DNA of 64,000 nt from Bugula neritina (taxonomy: Eukaryota > Bryozoa > Gymnolaemata > Cheilostomatida > Bugulidae): positions 17,241,633 to 17,305,632 of the forward strand of contig OZ037769.1 in NCBI GenBank assembly GCA_964035545.1, written 5' to 3'. This document shows positions 46,419 to 58,128 of this stretch, piece after piece. Within the stretch, counting starts at the first letter, position 1. Each line of letters opens with the position of its first letter. Below the pieces are notes generated by a model. That model had not been told where the DNA came from and searched no databases. It worked only from the letters and a program-made list of their open reading frames with translations. A program made the translations under genes and the position numbers.

Positions 46419-49038
46419 GAGTTATGTATAGAGTTATGTATAGAGTTATATATATAAAGTTATATATATAGAGTTATATATATAGAGTTATATATAGAGT
46501 TATATATAGAGTTATATGTATAGAGTTATATATAGAGTTATATGTATAGAGTTATATATAGAGTTATGTATATAGTTATATATAGAGTTATGTATAGAGT
46601 TATGTATAGAGTTATATATAGAGTTATGTATAGAGTTATATATATATAGAGTTATATATAGAGTTATATATAGAGTTATATATAGAGTTATATATAGAGT
46701 TATATATAGAGTTATATATAGAGTTATATGTATAGAGTTATATATATAGAGTTATATATAGAGTTATATGTATAGAGTTATATATAGAGTTATGTATATA
46801 GTTATATATAGAGTTATGTATAGAGTTATGTATAGAGTTATATATAGAGTTATATATATAGAGTTATGTATAGAGTTATATGTATAGAGTTATATATATA
46901 GTTATATATATAGAGTTATATACAGAGTTATATATAGAGTTATGTATAGAGTTATATATAGAGTTATATATAGAGTTATGTATAGAGTTATATATAGAGT
47001 TATGTATAGAGTTATATGTATAGAGTTATATATAGAGTTATATATATAGAGTTATATATATAGAGTTATATATAGAGTTATATATAGAGTTATATGTATA
47101 GAGTTATATAATATATAGAGTTATATATAGAGTTATATATAGAGTTATATATAGAGTTATGTATAGAGTTATATATAGAGTTATATATAGAGTTATGTAT
47201 AGAGTTATGTATAGAGTTATATATAGAGTTATATATATATAGAGTTATATATATAGAGTTATATATATAGAGTTATATACAGAGTTATATGTATAGAGTT
47301 ATATATAGAGTTATATATAGAGTTATATGTATAGAGTTATATAATATATAGAGTTATATATAGAGTTATATATAGAGTTATATATAGAGTTATATATAGA
47401 GTTATATATAGAGTTATATATAGAGTAATGTATAGAGTTATATATAGAGTTATATATAGAGTTATGTATAGAGTTATGTATAGAGTTATATATAGAGTTA
47501 TATATATAGAGTTATATATATAGAGTTATATACAGAGTTATATGTATAGAGTTATATATAGAGTTATATATAGAGTTATATGTATAGAGTTATATAATAT
47601 ATAGAGTTATATATAGAGTTATATACAGAGTTATATGTATAGAGTTATGTATAGAGTTATATATAGAGTTATGTATAGAGTTATATATAGAGTTATATAT
47701 ATAGAGTTATATATATAGAGTTATATACAGAGTTATATGTATAGAGTTATATATAGAGTTATATATAGAGTTATGTATAGAGTTATATATAGAGTTATGT
47801 ATAGAGTTATGTATAGAGTTATATATAGAGTTATATATAGAGTTATGTATAGAGTTATATATATATAGAGTTATATATAGAGTTATATATAGAGTTATAT
47901 ATAGAGTTATGTATAGAGTTATATATAGAGTTATATATAGAGTTATATGTATAGAGTTATGTATAGAGTTATATATAGAGTTATATATATAGAGTTATAT
48001 ATATAGAGTTATATATATAGAGTTATATACAGAGTTATATGTATAGAGTTATATATAGAGTTATATATAGAGTTATATGTATAGAGTTATATAATATATA
48101 GAGTTATATATAGAGTTATATATAGAGTTATATATAGAGTTATATATAGAGTTATATATAGAGTTATATATAGAGTTATGTATAGAGTTATATATAGAGT
48201 TATATATAGAGTTATGTATAGAGTTATGTATAGAGTTATATATAGAGTTATATATATAGAGTTATATACAGAGTTATATGTATAGAGTTATATATAGAGT
48301 TATATATAGAGTTATATGTATAGAGTTATATAATATATAGAGTTATATACAGAGTTATATGTATAGAGTTATATATAGAGTTATATATAGAGTTATATGT
48401 ATAGAGTTATATAATATATAGAGTTATATATAGAGTTATATATAGAGTTATATATAGAGTTATATATAGAGTTATATATAGAGTTATGTATAGAGTTATA
48501 TATAGAGTTATATATAGAGTTATGTATAGAGTTATGTATAGAGTTATATATAGAGTTATATATATAGAGTTATATATATAGAGTTATATACAGAGTTATA
48601 TGTATAGAGTTATATATAGAGTTATATGTATAGAGTTATATAATATATAGAGTTATATATAGAGTTATATATAGAGTTATGTATAGAGTTATATATAGAG
48701 TTATGTATAGAGTTATATATAGAGTTATATATATAGAGTTATATATATAGAGTTATATACAGAGTTATATGTATAGAGTTATATATAGAGTTATATATAG
48801 AGTTATGTATAGAGTTATATATAGAGTTATGTATAGAGTTATATATAGAGTTATATATATAGTTATATATAGAGTTATATATAGAGTTATATATAGAGTT
48901 ATGTATAGAGTTATGTATAGAGTTATATATAGAGTTATATACAGAGTTATATGTATAGAGTTATATATAGAGTTATATATATAGTTATATATAGAGTTAT
49001 ATATAGAGTTATATATATAGTTATATATAGAGTTATAT
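46419..49038. repeat. 2.6-kb AGAGTTATATAT satellite with higher-order structure
   Basis: Roughly 200 units of 10-16 bp (AGAGTTATATAT, AGAGTTATGTAT, AGAGTTATATGTAT). The rarer variant GTTATATAATATATAGAG recurs at about 47105, 47340, 47593, 48090, 48328, 48412 and 48640, several times at 230-250 bp spacing, showing duplication of larger blocks. The visible 3' end of LTO1 touches the array. Confidence 0.97.
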
Positions 49039-50713
49039 ATACACCCCAAGTACACTGAAGTGTGTGATGAGAGCTAGGAACTCACCGGTGGACTCTATTG
49101 GCAGCGTCAGCTTGACCTCTACAGACATCAGAACCTGTCAGCAACACTCCGACTATACGAGACGTCTAGCTTGAGGAGAGACATCGCCTACGGAATATAT
49201 CGGTTAGCTGGTGTCAACATTAACAGCTACTCCATTTTCTCTCAGATAATTATATCAACAGGAATCACTAAAATCAACAGCTCAGAACTTTTACAATAGA
49301 GAAGATTTCAAAATGAGGCTCTGAATACAAGCAACAAACCTGCATGAATTTATTTTGGATTTTCTCGATTCGTTTGGTTAGATCTTCATCCATCAAATCC
49401 AGATGATGGGCGGAGCTGCAGAAATCGTCTAGCAACGTGTTTAAAGAGGAGACGACTCTGACTGCCCTGTATGTACATCATGTATTGTGTGAGAATATAG
49501 GCACCGTAATAATATCCGCACCACTGAGTGCTACTCTCAGTATGTTAACATACAATTTAGTTGCAGACACTAAAACCGAGAAGGAAGTAGTATGAGACGC
49601 TACCAAACAGACAGACACGAAGTTGAGTCTAATCTGGCTCTATAATTGGTTAGTATAAACTTAGTGATAGTCGGTGTAGGGGGGATGACTCACTAACCTC
49701 TTGGTGTAGAGCAGATTTGACGAGTCACTGTTCAACTCAGAGTTCATCTTCTCCTGTAGAAGGTCTATGAAGCCTTTGTAGAACCCAATCTATGAATAGA
49801 AATAGAAATATTATAGAGTAGATATAGTATAGTGTATAGAGTAGATATAGTATAGTATATAGAGTAGATATAGTATAGTGTATAGAGTAGATATAGTAGA
49901 GTGTATAGAGTAGATAGAGTATAGTGTATAGAGTAGATATAGTATAGTGTATAGAGTGGATATAGTATAGTGTACAGAGTAGATATAGTATAGTGTATAG
50001 AGTAGATATAGTATAGGGTATAAAGCTATGTAGTGATGGTGTAGATGCACACAAACCTCCTGGGCCAGTTCAAATCCCTTGCTAACACCCAGCCTAAATC
50101 CTTGCTCCACATTTTGCTTCTCTGCAATTTCTTTTCCTTCTTCTCGCCCAGTTTCATAATGACTAAAAAATTAGACAATATGTATAACACTTCTCAGATT
50201 TCTGCAGAAACGCAGGAAAAGGAGCAAAATCTTGATACACACAAATTGGAAAACTCTTTTAACTTTCTTTTATTTTCTGCCAAGCAACTTGTACTTGCAA
50301 GAAAAAATATATATCTCCGTATAATAATAAAAAAAGTGAATCGAAATGTTTCTATTTCTACTAAAATTTAAAGTGATTGATGAGTGATACTGATTGTGCG
50401 GTGAACATTTCACTCAGACACTCTGACTCTTACTCTTAGTGACCACCAACTTTGCGCTGCTTCAAGCAATTTTCGATGTGACAGTGATAGTCATACTCAT
50501 AGTCATAGTGAGTGCTCAGTCTTGCACTTTCGCTTTGCCTGTTGCGTTGGATTTAATTTTGATTTTCAATTTGAAGATGAATTTCTGGGCTCTTGCACAT
50601 TGTGATTGTCAGTGTGATTGTGACTGGACGTCTACGGCTACGAGTACGGGTACCTACCTATTTTCAGTCATAAATATTTCCTCTAATACAACGTTAACAT
50701 CTTTTTCTGCCAT
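49033..50713 (-). CDS. LTO1: LTO1-type ABCE1 maturation factor (ORAOV1 family)
   Basis: In the known family LTO1 works with YAE1 to deliver Fe-S clusters to the ribosome-recycling ATPase ABCE1. Exons: 50658-50713 (ATG at 50713), 50057-50162, 49698-49789, 49340-49466, then 49033-49134 if read to the first stop (160 residues); phases agree. The family signature is clear: VLEEIFMTENS then the glycine-spaced (deca-GX3) run HYETGREEGKEIAEKQ, EQGFRLGVSKGFELAQEIGF, YKGFIDLL. The C-terminal helix (MDEDLTKRIEKIQNKFM) also fits. The 3' end is uncertain: a GTGAGT donor at 49084-49085 after IESTG could splice to a further exon, whereas read-through ends in VYI within the adjacent satellite. Human LTO1 ends with a short Gly-Leu-Ser-Phe tail, which I could not find here. 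Confidence 0.88.
49805..50025. repeat. 20-bp repeat (GTATAGAGTAGATATAGTAT), LTO1 intron 2
   Basis: About 11 copies filling the intron between exons 50057-50162 and 49698-49789, starting about 20 bp from the 3' splice site. Confidence 0.95.
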
Positions 50714-52095
50714 TTTATTTGCTAAAGTTAGTATAAATGCTTACAATTGAAAATAGTAAGAAAATCAATATTGTAATCAAAGAACGATCAAATTGAAGAT
50801 TATGAAATACATATAACAGTAACTTAGCCTTATAAGTTATAACTTATAAGTATAATAATAATAATGATGTTCTTTCGAATGAAAACTAAATGTAAACGAG
50901 AATAAAACCTATTTGAGTTGCTAAAATATCCCTGTTTCTAGTGAGTTGTGTCTTAAATTTGGAGGGGTGTACTAGAAACAAATAGGGCTGAATGGAAGAC
51001 AGCTTATAGCTAAAGAACATGCTATGGGAAAGAGAGAATAACTCTATTTCATTGCTACTGTCGCAGTCGGATTTTTTTTCAGTACTCGATGATATATTAT
51101 TCTGTTTATTGTTACACTTTGATTTAAATTAGCACAATACTCAACAGTACTTTAAAATAAAATTTTCTTTTGTATAATCAACTATTAAATATAGTGGTAA
51201 ATAATGTCGCTGAATTTGTGGTCCTGCTTATGATATGCAAGTTGGGCAATTTGCAAGCATTTACGATGACTGCATTAGCGGAAGCTTTGCAAGATTACTT
51301 GCCTGGGTTCTGAAAACATTTAGTTTTGAGGGTGGTGGTAACCAAAAGTAATAATAAATTGCCAATTGATAATATGTAGCACAGGCCAAGTGTAGTTGAG
51401 TTACAAGTTTGTTTCATCTCCAAAAAGTATTATATTTTCTTTGTCTTTCTCTGTTGATATTGCCATATAACATTGAAGACTGCGTTTAATTACTGAAGGG
51501 TGCTTTTGGTGTAACATTGTGACACAACAGGTTTCTAATATTCATCATGCTACCCTAAAAATAAAATAAAAATCAATCATTTTAGACTTGGTTGAAGTTT
51601 TTGTTTAGACTTGGATTTGAAGCTAGTAGTAGTTGTATATAATTTTATCAATATGAATATGAATATGAATGGTGTTATTAAATCGCTGCGAAGCAGTTTA
51701 ATTCTGTTATTTTATACTTTATAGTAATTTACAATTATAAATTTGGATTTAAATCTGTAAAAGTAAAACTTATAAGTTATAACTTATAGTTATAGTTATG
51801 AAATTGAATATAACTATAAGTATTAAAGTTCTTTAAGTTATAAATTAATCACTCACTTAGTCTGTCAGTGTCTACTATAAGTATTAGTAATATTGCTCTA
51901 GCTCAGTAATACTAATAGTGATACTAATACTATTACTGTAATAGCTAACTAATTAACTTTCAAATAAGCTGTTTCTTTCATCTTTTAGTTTTAGTTTTTG
52001 CTATATGAAACTAGGACGTTTAAGTATATTGTAGATTCAAGAATAATTTCACCACGAAGGCTCTCAACCAAATTAGCTCAAGTAGTAGTAGCAAG
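50714..52095. other. Divergent intergenic region between LTO1 and HIBADH
   Basis: Expected to hold both promoters. AT-rich; contains TTATAAGTTATAACTTATAA palindromic stretches near 50833 and 51768. No exon seen. Confidence 0.55.
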
Positions 52096-54737
52096 ATGAG
52101 ATATATATTACAGAAAGCAAAGTTTCACCTTCATCGGATTCAGATTGCATCACCATCATCGAAATTTTTGACAAAGCACCGAACTCTCAGTCTTAGAAAC
52201 TTTTCCTGTAAGTTCAAGTTCTGATCCAGGTTATGATAATTGGTCGTGATTGAAATATGAGAAAGGGAATTGTTAGTACTGAACAGGAGATATGTTTTAT
52301 ATAGAGTGTTGGAGCAAAGGCTAAGTGTATTGTTGTGTTTAAACTTAGTCTAAGTTGATACCCCATATTTTACAGGCTCTCGAGTGAGTAACAAGGATGT
52401 TGGGTTTATCGGTCTGGGAGTTATGGGCTCTCACATGGCTCAGAACCTTGTCAATGCCGGCCACAACGTGATAGCATACGATATTGTGAAAGAGAATCTG
52501 GACAAGGCAGTGTCTGGAGGCAGGTTTCCTACTGATACTACTGTCTGTCTGTCTGTCTGTCTGTCTAGAAGGTGGCAGACCCTGGCTCTGTCTTACCTCT
52601 GGTCAGCCTCAGTCTACATTCAGTCATATGATTGTTTATTCTGTTGCTAGGAGCTGTCGCTGCTGCCAGCCCCGCTGCCGTGGCCAGCCAATCAGAATGT
52701 GTTATAACGATGCTGCCCTCAAGTCCACACGTTATAGAGTGCTACACCAAAGATGGTATACTGAGGTAAAGCGTCATCATATTTTGACACTTTTTCTGTA
52801 AATCTAGCCCTTGCTCCTTTCTCTCAATAGCCTTAGCTTCTCCTGTTGAATAGCCTATGTCTATTTGCTTACCAGGAAATAGTTTCTATGTTTCAGTTCG
52901 GTGAAGGCCGGCTCTCTGCTCCTCGACTGCAGTACAATTGATCCGTTAGTTTCTAAAGAGATGGCCGAGCAGGCCAGTGCCGAAGGGGCCGTCTACATGG
53001 ATGCCCCCGTATCTGGAGGTATGAAAATTGTGGTTCTCAAGCTATTCCTTCTGCTTTCCCTTCAGCCAGTGTGTTTTGTTGTACAACAAAATATTATTAA
53101 CAGATGACTAGTGTACACTGCACTGTATAGCTCTATAACACAAGGGAAGACAATTCCTGTCTACTTTATCACTGAACAATAAACTAAGTAACTATTTCCT
53201 GTGGTTTATAGGTAGTATGGGGGCCAAAGCAGCCACCCTCACATTTATGGTGGGCGGACCTGCGGAACACTTTGCTGAAGCTAAAAGTGTCCTTGACCTG
53301 ATGGGCAAGAATGTAGTGCATTGTGGGGCAGTGAGTGCCGGGCAGGTTGGTTTCCTCTACATTTAAGTGAACTAGACAGTGACTTCTTGAGATTATATTA
53401 TACTTCCTGTCACATGACGTACTGTGTGTACTTCCTGTCACATGACGTACTGTGTGTACTTCCTGTCACATGACGTGTCGTGTGTACTTCCTGTCACATG
53501 ACGTACTGTGTGTACTTCCTGTCACATGATGTGCTGTGTGTACTTCCTGTCACATGACGTACTGTGTGTACTGTAGGCCGCTAAGATCTGCAACAATATG
53601 ATGCTCGGGATATCCATGTTCGGCATGTCTGAGGTCATGAATCTAGGTCAAAGGTAAGCACTTTATTTGGCTTAATTAGAAGTAATGTGTTTAGTTTTAA
53701 ATTAGCCTAGGGCCACATGGTGCGTATTTTCGCATGCGAAAATTGAAACCACAAGTAGCAAAGGTGTCCACTGTAGCGTCAGTGATGCGTGATAAATAAA
53801 GCTTTAATTTTTAAATCGCACTCGCTTTCAATAAAACGCAATTTACTGGAATGTAGCACTAAAATAAAGAAATTGGGCTCGCTGAATAACTACCAGCCAA
53901 TTAGGTGACGACGACAGAGACGATTCTCACTAGCGTTGAGAATGCTGAGCGACAAGTGCGAATGTTTTCTCAACGCGTACAGTGGACACCTTTGCCACTT
54001 GTGATTTCAATTTTCGCATGCGAAAATACGCACAGTGTGGCTCTAGGCTTAGTCTTTTATTTAGCTAATATGTTAATGTTAATGGTAGTTACTGTTTCAA
54101 TTCTTAAGTAGGTATCGTACTTATATTTTCATCCTAACAAGAAATTCACTGCTCAGCTGTTTGCCGGTGAATGAACCGTGTTTCATGTTGAATTTAGTCT
54201 GATGTGTCACTCAGTATTGTATTGACTCGAGTAGATTGGGTTTGGACGCCAAGTTGTTAGCCTCAATTCTTAACACAAGCAGTGGCCGCTGTTGGGCTGG
54301 TGATACATACAACCCCTGTCCAGGGGTCATGGAAAATGTGCCATCCAGTAACAACTATGCAGGCGGCTTTGGAACAGCGCTAATGACCAAGGTCAGTATC
54401 TAGTGTAGAGGTCAGTTTCTAGTACAGAGGTCAAGGTTGAATTCTAGATGTATAGCATGTGGGAGTTGCCCTTCCTCAATGGTTACTAATATTTCTTGTC
54501 CACTCGTGTATATATATAGTGCTTTCTTATCTGATGTGTTTTCATAGCCTACTGTTCTCTACTTCCATGCAGGACTTGGGGCTGGCCCAGGACGCTGCGA
54601 CTACTACCAAGTCTCCCACTCCCTTAGGATCTGCAGCTCACCAACTCTACAGACTCATGTGTAACAAGGGCTACGGCCATCTTGATTTCTCTTCCGCCTA
54701 TAAATTTCTCCAAGAAGATGAGAAGAGCAAAAAGTAA
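52096..54737 (+). CDS. HIBADH: 3-hydroxyisobutyrate dehydrogenase, mitochondrial
   Basis: Oxidises 3-hydroxyisobutyrate to methylmalonate semialdehyde with NAD in valine breakdown. Eight exons: 52096-52207, 52376-52519, 52651-52765, 52897-53018, 53212-53345, 53577-53653, 54235-54391 and 54573-54737; 1026 nt, 341 residues, close to the human length. Residues 1-40 are Arg/Lys/Ser-rich, as in a mitochondrial targeting peptide. The NAD-binding fold starts at [17 protein letters not shown] (about 46-62). The substrate-binding signature is DAPVSGG (159-165). The catalytic lysine is K212 in AAKICNNMM. Family blocks [13 protein letters not shown] and [15 protein letters not shown] are intact. Intron 2 needs a GC donor (GGAG|GCAGGT) to stay in frame; the other introns are GT-AG. 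Intron 5 holds a 28-bp array and intron 6 a MITE-like insertion. Confidence 0.97.
53401..53572. repeat. 28-bp minisatellite, six copies, HIBADH intron 5
   Basis: Unit TACTTCCTGTCACATGACGT plus ACTGTGTG. The last copy runs directly into the 3' splice site (ACTGTAG at 53570-53576). Confidence 0.97.
53705..54048. mobile_element. 344-bp MITE-like element with about 75-bp terminal inverted repeats, HIBADH intron 6
   Basis: The left arm begins GCCTAGGGCCACA and includes GCGTATTTTCGCATGCGAAA. The reverse complement of the right arm begins GCCTAGAGCCACA and has the same internal sequence; similarity continues to GGTGTCCACTGTA with only a few mismatches. TTA flanks both ends (53702-53704 and 54049-54051), a possible target duplication. 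The interior holds no ORF. TIR length and small size indicate a non-autonomous DNA transposon. I cannot assign a superfamily; the arms also contain a perfect TTTTCGCATGCGAAAA palindrome. Confidence 0.88.
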
Positions 54738-55794
54738 CTTCAACTCTGGACTCTAGAATCAAACGTGTGTTAAACGTGGCTTCCCCATAATACTACTTAT
54801 TTACTCAAGTCTTGGCTGTTATTTTTAGGTTGTCTTTTTATATTTACCTGTCAACTCATGTTTTATTTTATTAAACAAACAAACTGAAATCTCTAACCTA
54901 CTGTGCCAATCCGTGATTTAAGGGTTATATTTTCTCAATGGGTTGCTGTATTACAATATATAATTAATATTGGTATACTTGGGATTGTTCTCAACCGTTT
55001 CTATTTGTTAATAGAATTTTTATTGCTGTCAACTCCATTTTGTGTTTCAAAGTAGTTGAAAATAAAAGTCAATTAGAAGATGAAGTAATGAAATGAGTTG
55101 TATCTTTGTCTAGTATAATTGTGAGTTACCCACTGGGTACAAATCAAGGACTCTATTTTTGCTGGAGAAATCAATATGATAAAATAACTCGCGGCACACA
55201 CCATCTCATTCACAGCAAGTCCCATGTGTTAAAATTTTGTCAAACAGGAAATTGCAGTGTGTTGGTTTTGTTCACTTGTAACTTAATTTTATTACATATT
55301 ATCAATAGAATTTCTGTCACATTATGTTATGCTGTATTAGTGAGAGCTGAATCTGCCCGCAGGCGTTAGACGCTGCCTTCGTCTTACATAATATTCTGTC
55401 ACATGTGTGTCACAGCTGTTCTACTCGTCGCCGTTGCCAGTCTTACTCCTGAGTCATTCTGGAAGCTTCCATATGAAGATTGACGTTAGCCTTGGTTACA
55501 GATTTCTCTGATAGTTGCAGGTAATGGAGAGCTCTATAGGCATAATATTCTCAGACTGTACCTTAAGTGACCTCTCCTGAACTATACTGTAGAATATTAT
55601 AGATAGTTGGTAGCATCTCAAAGTAAATGACCAACAATTGCACTGGACAAGCTATAATTTGTATTGTAAAGAATATTAAATGTTAGCAGTGGTTGTAAGT
55701 TTACATTAGTATAATATGATGATGTGATTTGTGTATGTTTGTATTCTCATCACTTCATGCCTGTTCATAGATAGAAAGTCACGTTGCTACGACG
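54738..55794. other. HIBADH 3' UTR and upstream region of the 55795 gene
   Basis: AATAAA at 55061-55066 is the likely HIBADH polyadenylation signal (an ATTAAA also lies near 54870). No exon supported in the remainder. Confidence 0.55.
55061..55066 (+). promoter_or_regulatory. AATAAA polyadenylation signal, probably of HIBADH
   Basis: Hexamer 324 nt after the HIBADH stop, on the coding strand. Confidence 0.5.
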
Positions 55795-56499
55795 ATGAAG
55801 TTTGAGCTGCAGCAGCGGCATACAGAAAAGACTAAGCTCTCGCTACCCAAGGTCGAGGGAAGCGCTATACTTCCCGCTATAGACAAAGCGTCCTCTACCA
55901 GACAGAATCTCAGGATGCTACAAGAGAAACGACTTCCCTTGCCGCCGATTCGTTCGAAATCACTGCCGAAGTCGACGTACCACTCCTCCGAATTAGAGCT
56001 CTGCTCTGCCTCGTGTTTCAGGATGTCTGACCAAATAAACACTCACACTTTGATCTCTCCATCAACAGCTCATGTCGTCTGCTTCTCAGTTAAAGATGGC
56101 CTCCAATCACTGGAGGCGGAGGTAAACCTGCTGCCTTCGACAATAAATCCAGCAAGCAGTTTCCCAGCTTTCCCCGAGGCCACCAAAGTGATCCGCTCAT
56201 ACACAGTGCACATGCCCTCTACAGCTCACGTGTATGCTGAAGGAGATGAAGAGGCATCCAATCAGTCAGAGGTCACTGGTGTTGCTATGGCAACAACCAA
56301 CAGGAAACAGGATGAGAATGCAGTACCATTGATGAATGAGAGACAGGGGTGTGTGGATGGCGGATGTATGGAATGCTATGGTTACCCCAGACTATACAAC
56401 ACTCCTGTATCCGAGTCACACGTGTCTGCTGCTGATGCCAAAATGAAGAGAGTTCGTGATTGGTTGTTTGATTCTCCTCCCCTTCCCGTAGATCGCTGA
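55795..56499 (+). CDS. Hypothetical single-exon protein, 234 residues
   Basis: Not recognised. The frame opens at ATG 55795, with an in-frame TAG (55768-55770) 24 nt upstream, and closes at 56499. Base composition is clearly richer in GC than the flanks, which supports coding. The N-terminus is basic and Pro/Leu-rich (KLSLPKVEGSAILPAIDK, KRLPLPPIRSKSLPK), the middle is Ser/Thr-rich, and a Cys cluster lies near the end (GCVDGGCMECYGYPR). It stops with VRDWLFDSPPLPVDR. No signal peptide or membrane segment. The TTCATAG just before it could be a splice acceptor, so a non-coding 5' exon is possible. A minisatellite begins about 35 bp after the stop. Confidence 0.6.
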   Translation: MKFELQQRHTEKTKLSLPKVEGSAILPAIDKASSTRQNLRMLQEKRLPLPPIRSKSLPKSTYHSSELELCSASCFRMSDQINTHTLISPSTAHVVCFSVKDGLQSLEAEVNLLPSTINPASSFPAFPEATKVIRSYTVHMPSTAHVYAEGDEEASNQSEVTGVAMATTNRKQDENAVPLMNERQGCVDGGCMECYGYPRLYNTPVSESHVSAADAKMKRVRDWLFDSPPLPVDR

Positions 56500-56534
56500 A
56501 CTTCTGTTACTACTTGATAATCTAATTTACAACT

Positions 56535-57133
56535 GCTATGTACTATAATCTAACTATACGTCTGCTATATGTACTATAATCTAACTATACGTCTGCTTTA
56601 TGTACTATAATCTAACTATACGTCTGCTATATACTATAATCTAACTATACGTCTGCTGTATATACTATAATCTAACTATACGTCTGATATATACTATAAT
56701 CTAACTATACGTCTGCTATATACTATAATCTAACTATACGTCTGCTATATACTATAATCTAACTATACGTCTGCTATGTACTATAATCTAACTATACGTC
56801 TGCTATATACTATAATCTAACTATATGTCTGCTATGTACTATAATCTAACTATACGTGTGCTATATACTATAATCTAACTATACGTCTGATATATACTAT
56901 AATCTAACTATACGTCTGCTATATACTATAATCTAACTATACGTCTGCTATATACTATAATCTAACTATACGTCTGCTATGTACTATAATCTAACTATAC
57001 GTCTGCTATATACTATAATCTAACTATATGTCTGCTATGTACTATAATCTAACTATACGTGTGCTATGTACTATGATCTAACTATACGTCTGCTATGTAT
57101 ACTATAATCTAACTATACTGTGCTATGTACTAT
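56535..57133. repeat. 28-30 bp minisatellite, about 21 copies
   Basis: Unit TATACTATAATCTAACTATA plus CGTCTGC. It lies in the probable 3' UTR of the 55795 gene. Confidence 0.97.
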
Positions 57134-58128
57134 AATCAACACAGCACAACCCATCATTTATCAGTTTTTTATTTCAAATTATAATTCAAAATTGTGTTTT
57201 CACACAATTAAATATTTACTATATAGATTCTACAGCAAATGTTTACTGTCTACATTAGTGTATACAGATATGTTTAGTGTTTAGTATAATATTATGTTAT
57301 ACAATTGATTATATTATACTGCAATATCTAATAATTCATGCCATCTTTAGTACACTATTATTATAGTCTTATACTTCATAATAATATACTATTTATGTGT
57401 TGTGATTCATTGACAGTACATTTTGCTTCAATTAGATGTATTTACAACATATTTCAAACTTTCTAACAGCATATCAAAGCTCTAAAAATTCAAAAGTTGG
57501 AGTTGTGAACTTTCTGCAGAGCTCTGTTTAAACCACCATATAGACAATTTCAAATTACTATTCTTATCCCCCTCTCCATACAAAGTGACGACTCAGCTAT
57601 ATTATAACTTTGAGAATATTATTGCACTACGTGATGACATTTCTTGTTAAGTATAGTATATAGGTCACAGTATCCTACTGGGACATACTGATTGGTTGAT
57701 GTAAAACCTCTACATTTAGACCATAGTACTCAACACTAAGCATCTGTAATACTGAGAACTGGCCAATAAGAAGCGTGATAAGATTTATCAAACAGGCAAT
57801 GCATAGTCTGCATGCTAATTTTATTAGAGTTATTATACAGTGGTATTAGAACAGATTCCACATAAATAGCCCGAGAGTGAAGCCGGTGGTGGACAGGTTT
57901 ACGACAGGCTCAAATATAAATTATATTTCATGTTTTTGGACGGCAAACATTATAATTATTTACTTTCTATTTCTAAAACTTGCAGAATTTTATAAGCTGA
58001 AAGAAGCAACACAAAAAATAACAACGCAAAAAATAAAAACACAAAAATAATAACGCAAAAAATAAAATTATAAATTAAAATAAATTACAATTCGAATTTG
58101 ATTGCTTCTAAACTAATTACTATTTCTC
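57134..58128. other. Convergent intergenic region
   Basis: AT-rich, no exon seen. A short run of ACGCAAAAAATAAAAACACA-like sequence near 58010-58060 is the only local repeat. The Ly6 gene 3' UTR should lie here. Confidence 0.55.

Noticed and set aside
48765-49055. Frames of 71-96 codons on both strands with Tyr-rich repeats (ITLY, YRVI)
   Set aside because: Products of the 2.6-kb satellite; every frame of a 12-bp unit without stops stays open.
50045-50750. Plus-strand ORFs of 103-108 codons opposite LTO1
   Set aside because: Antisense to LTO1 exons and introns with intron-like composition; the minus strand has full family homology and splice sites.
53905-54111. 68-codon plus-strand ORF
   Set aside because: Overlaps the right arm of the MITE-like element and the intron beyond; no domain or splice support.
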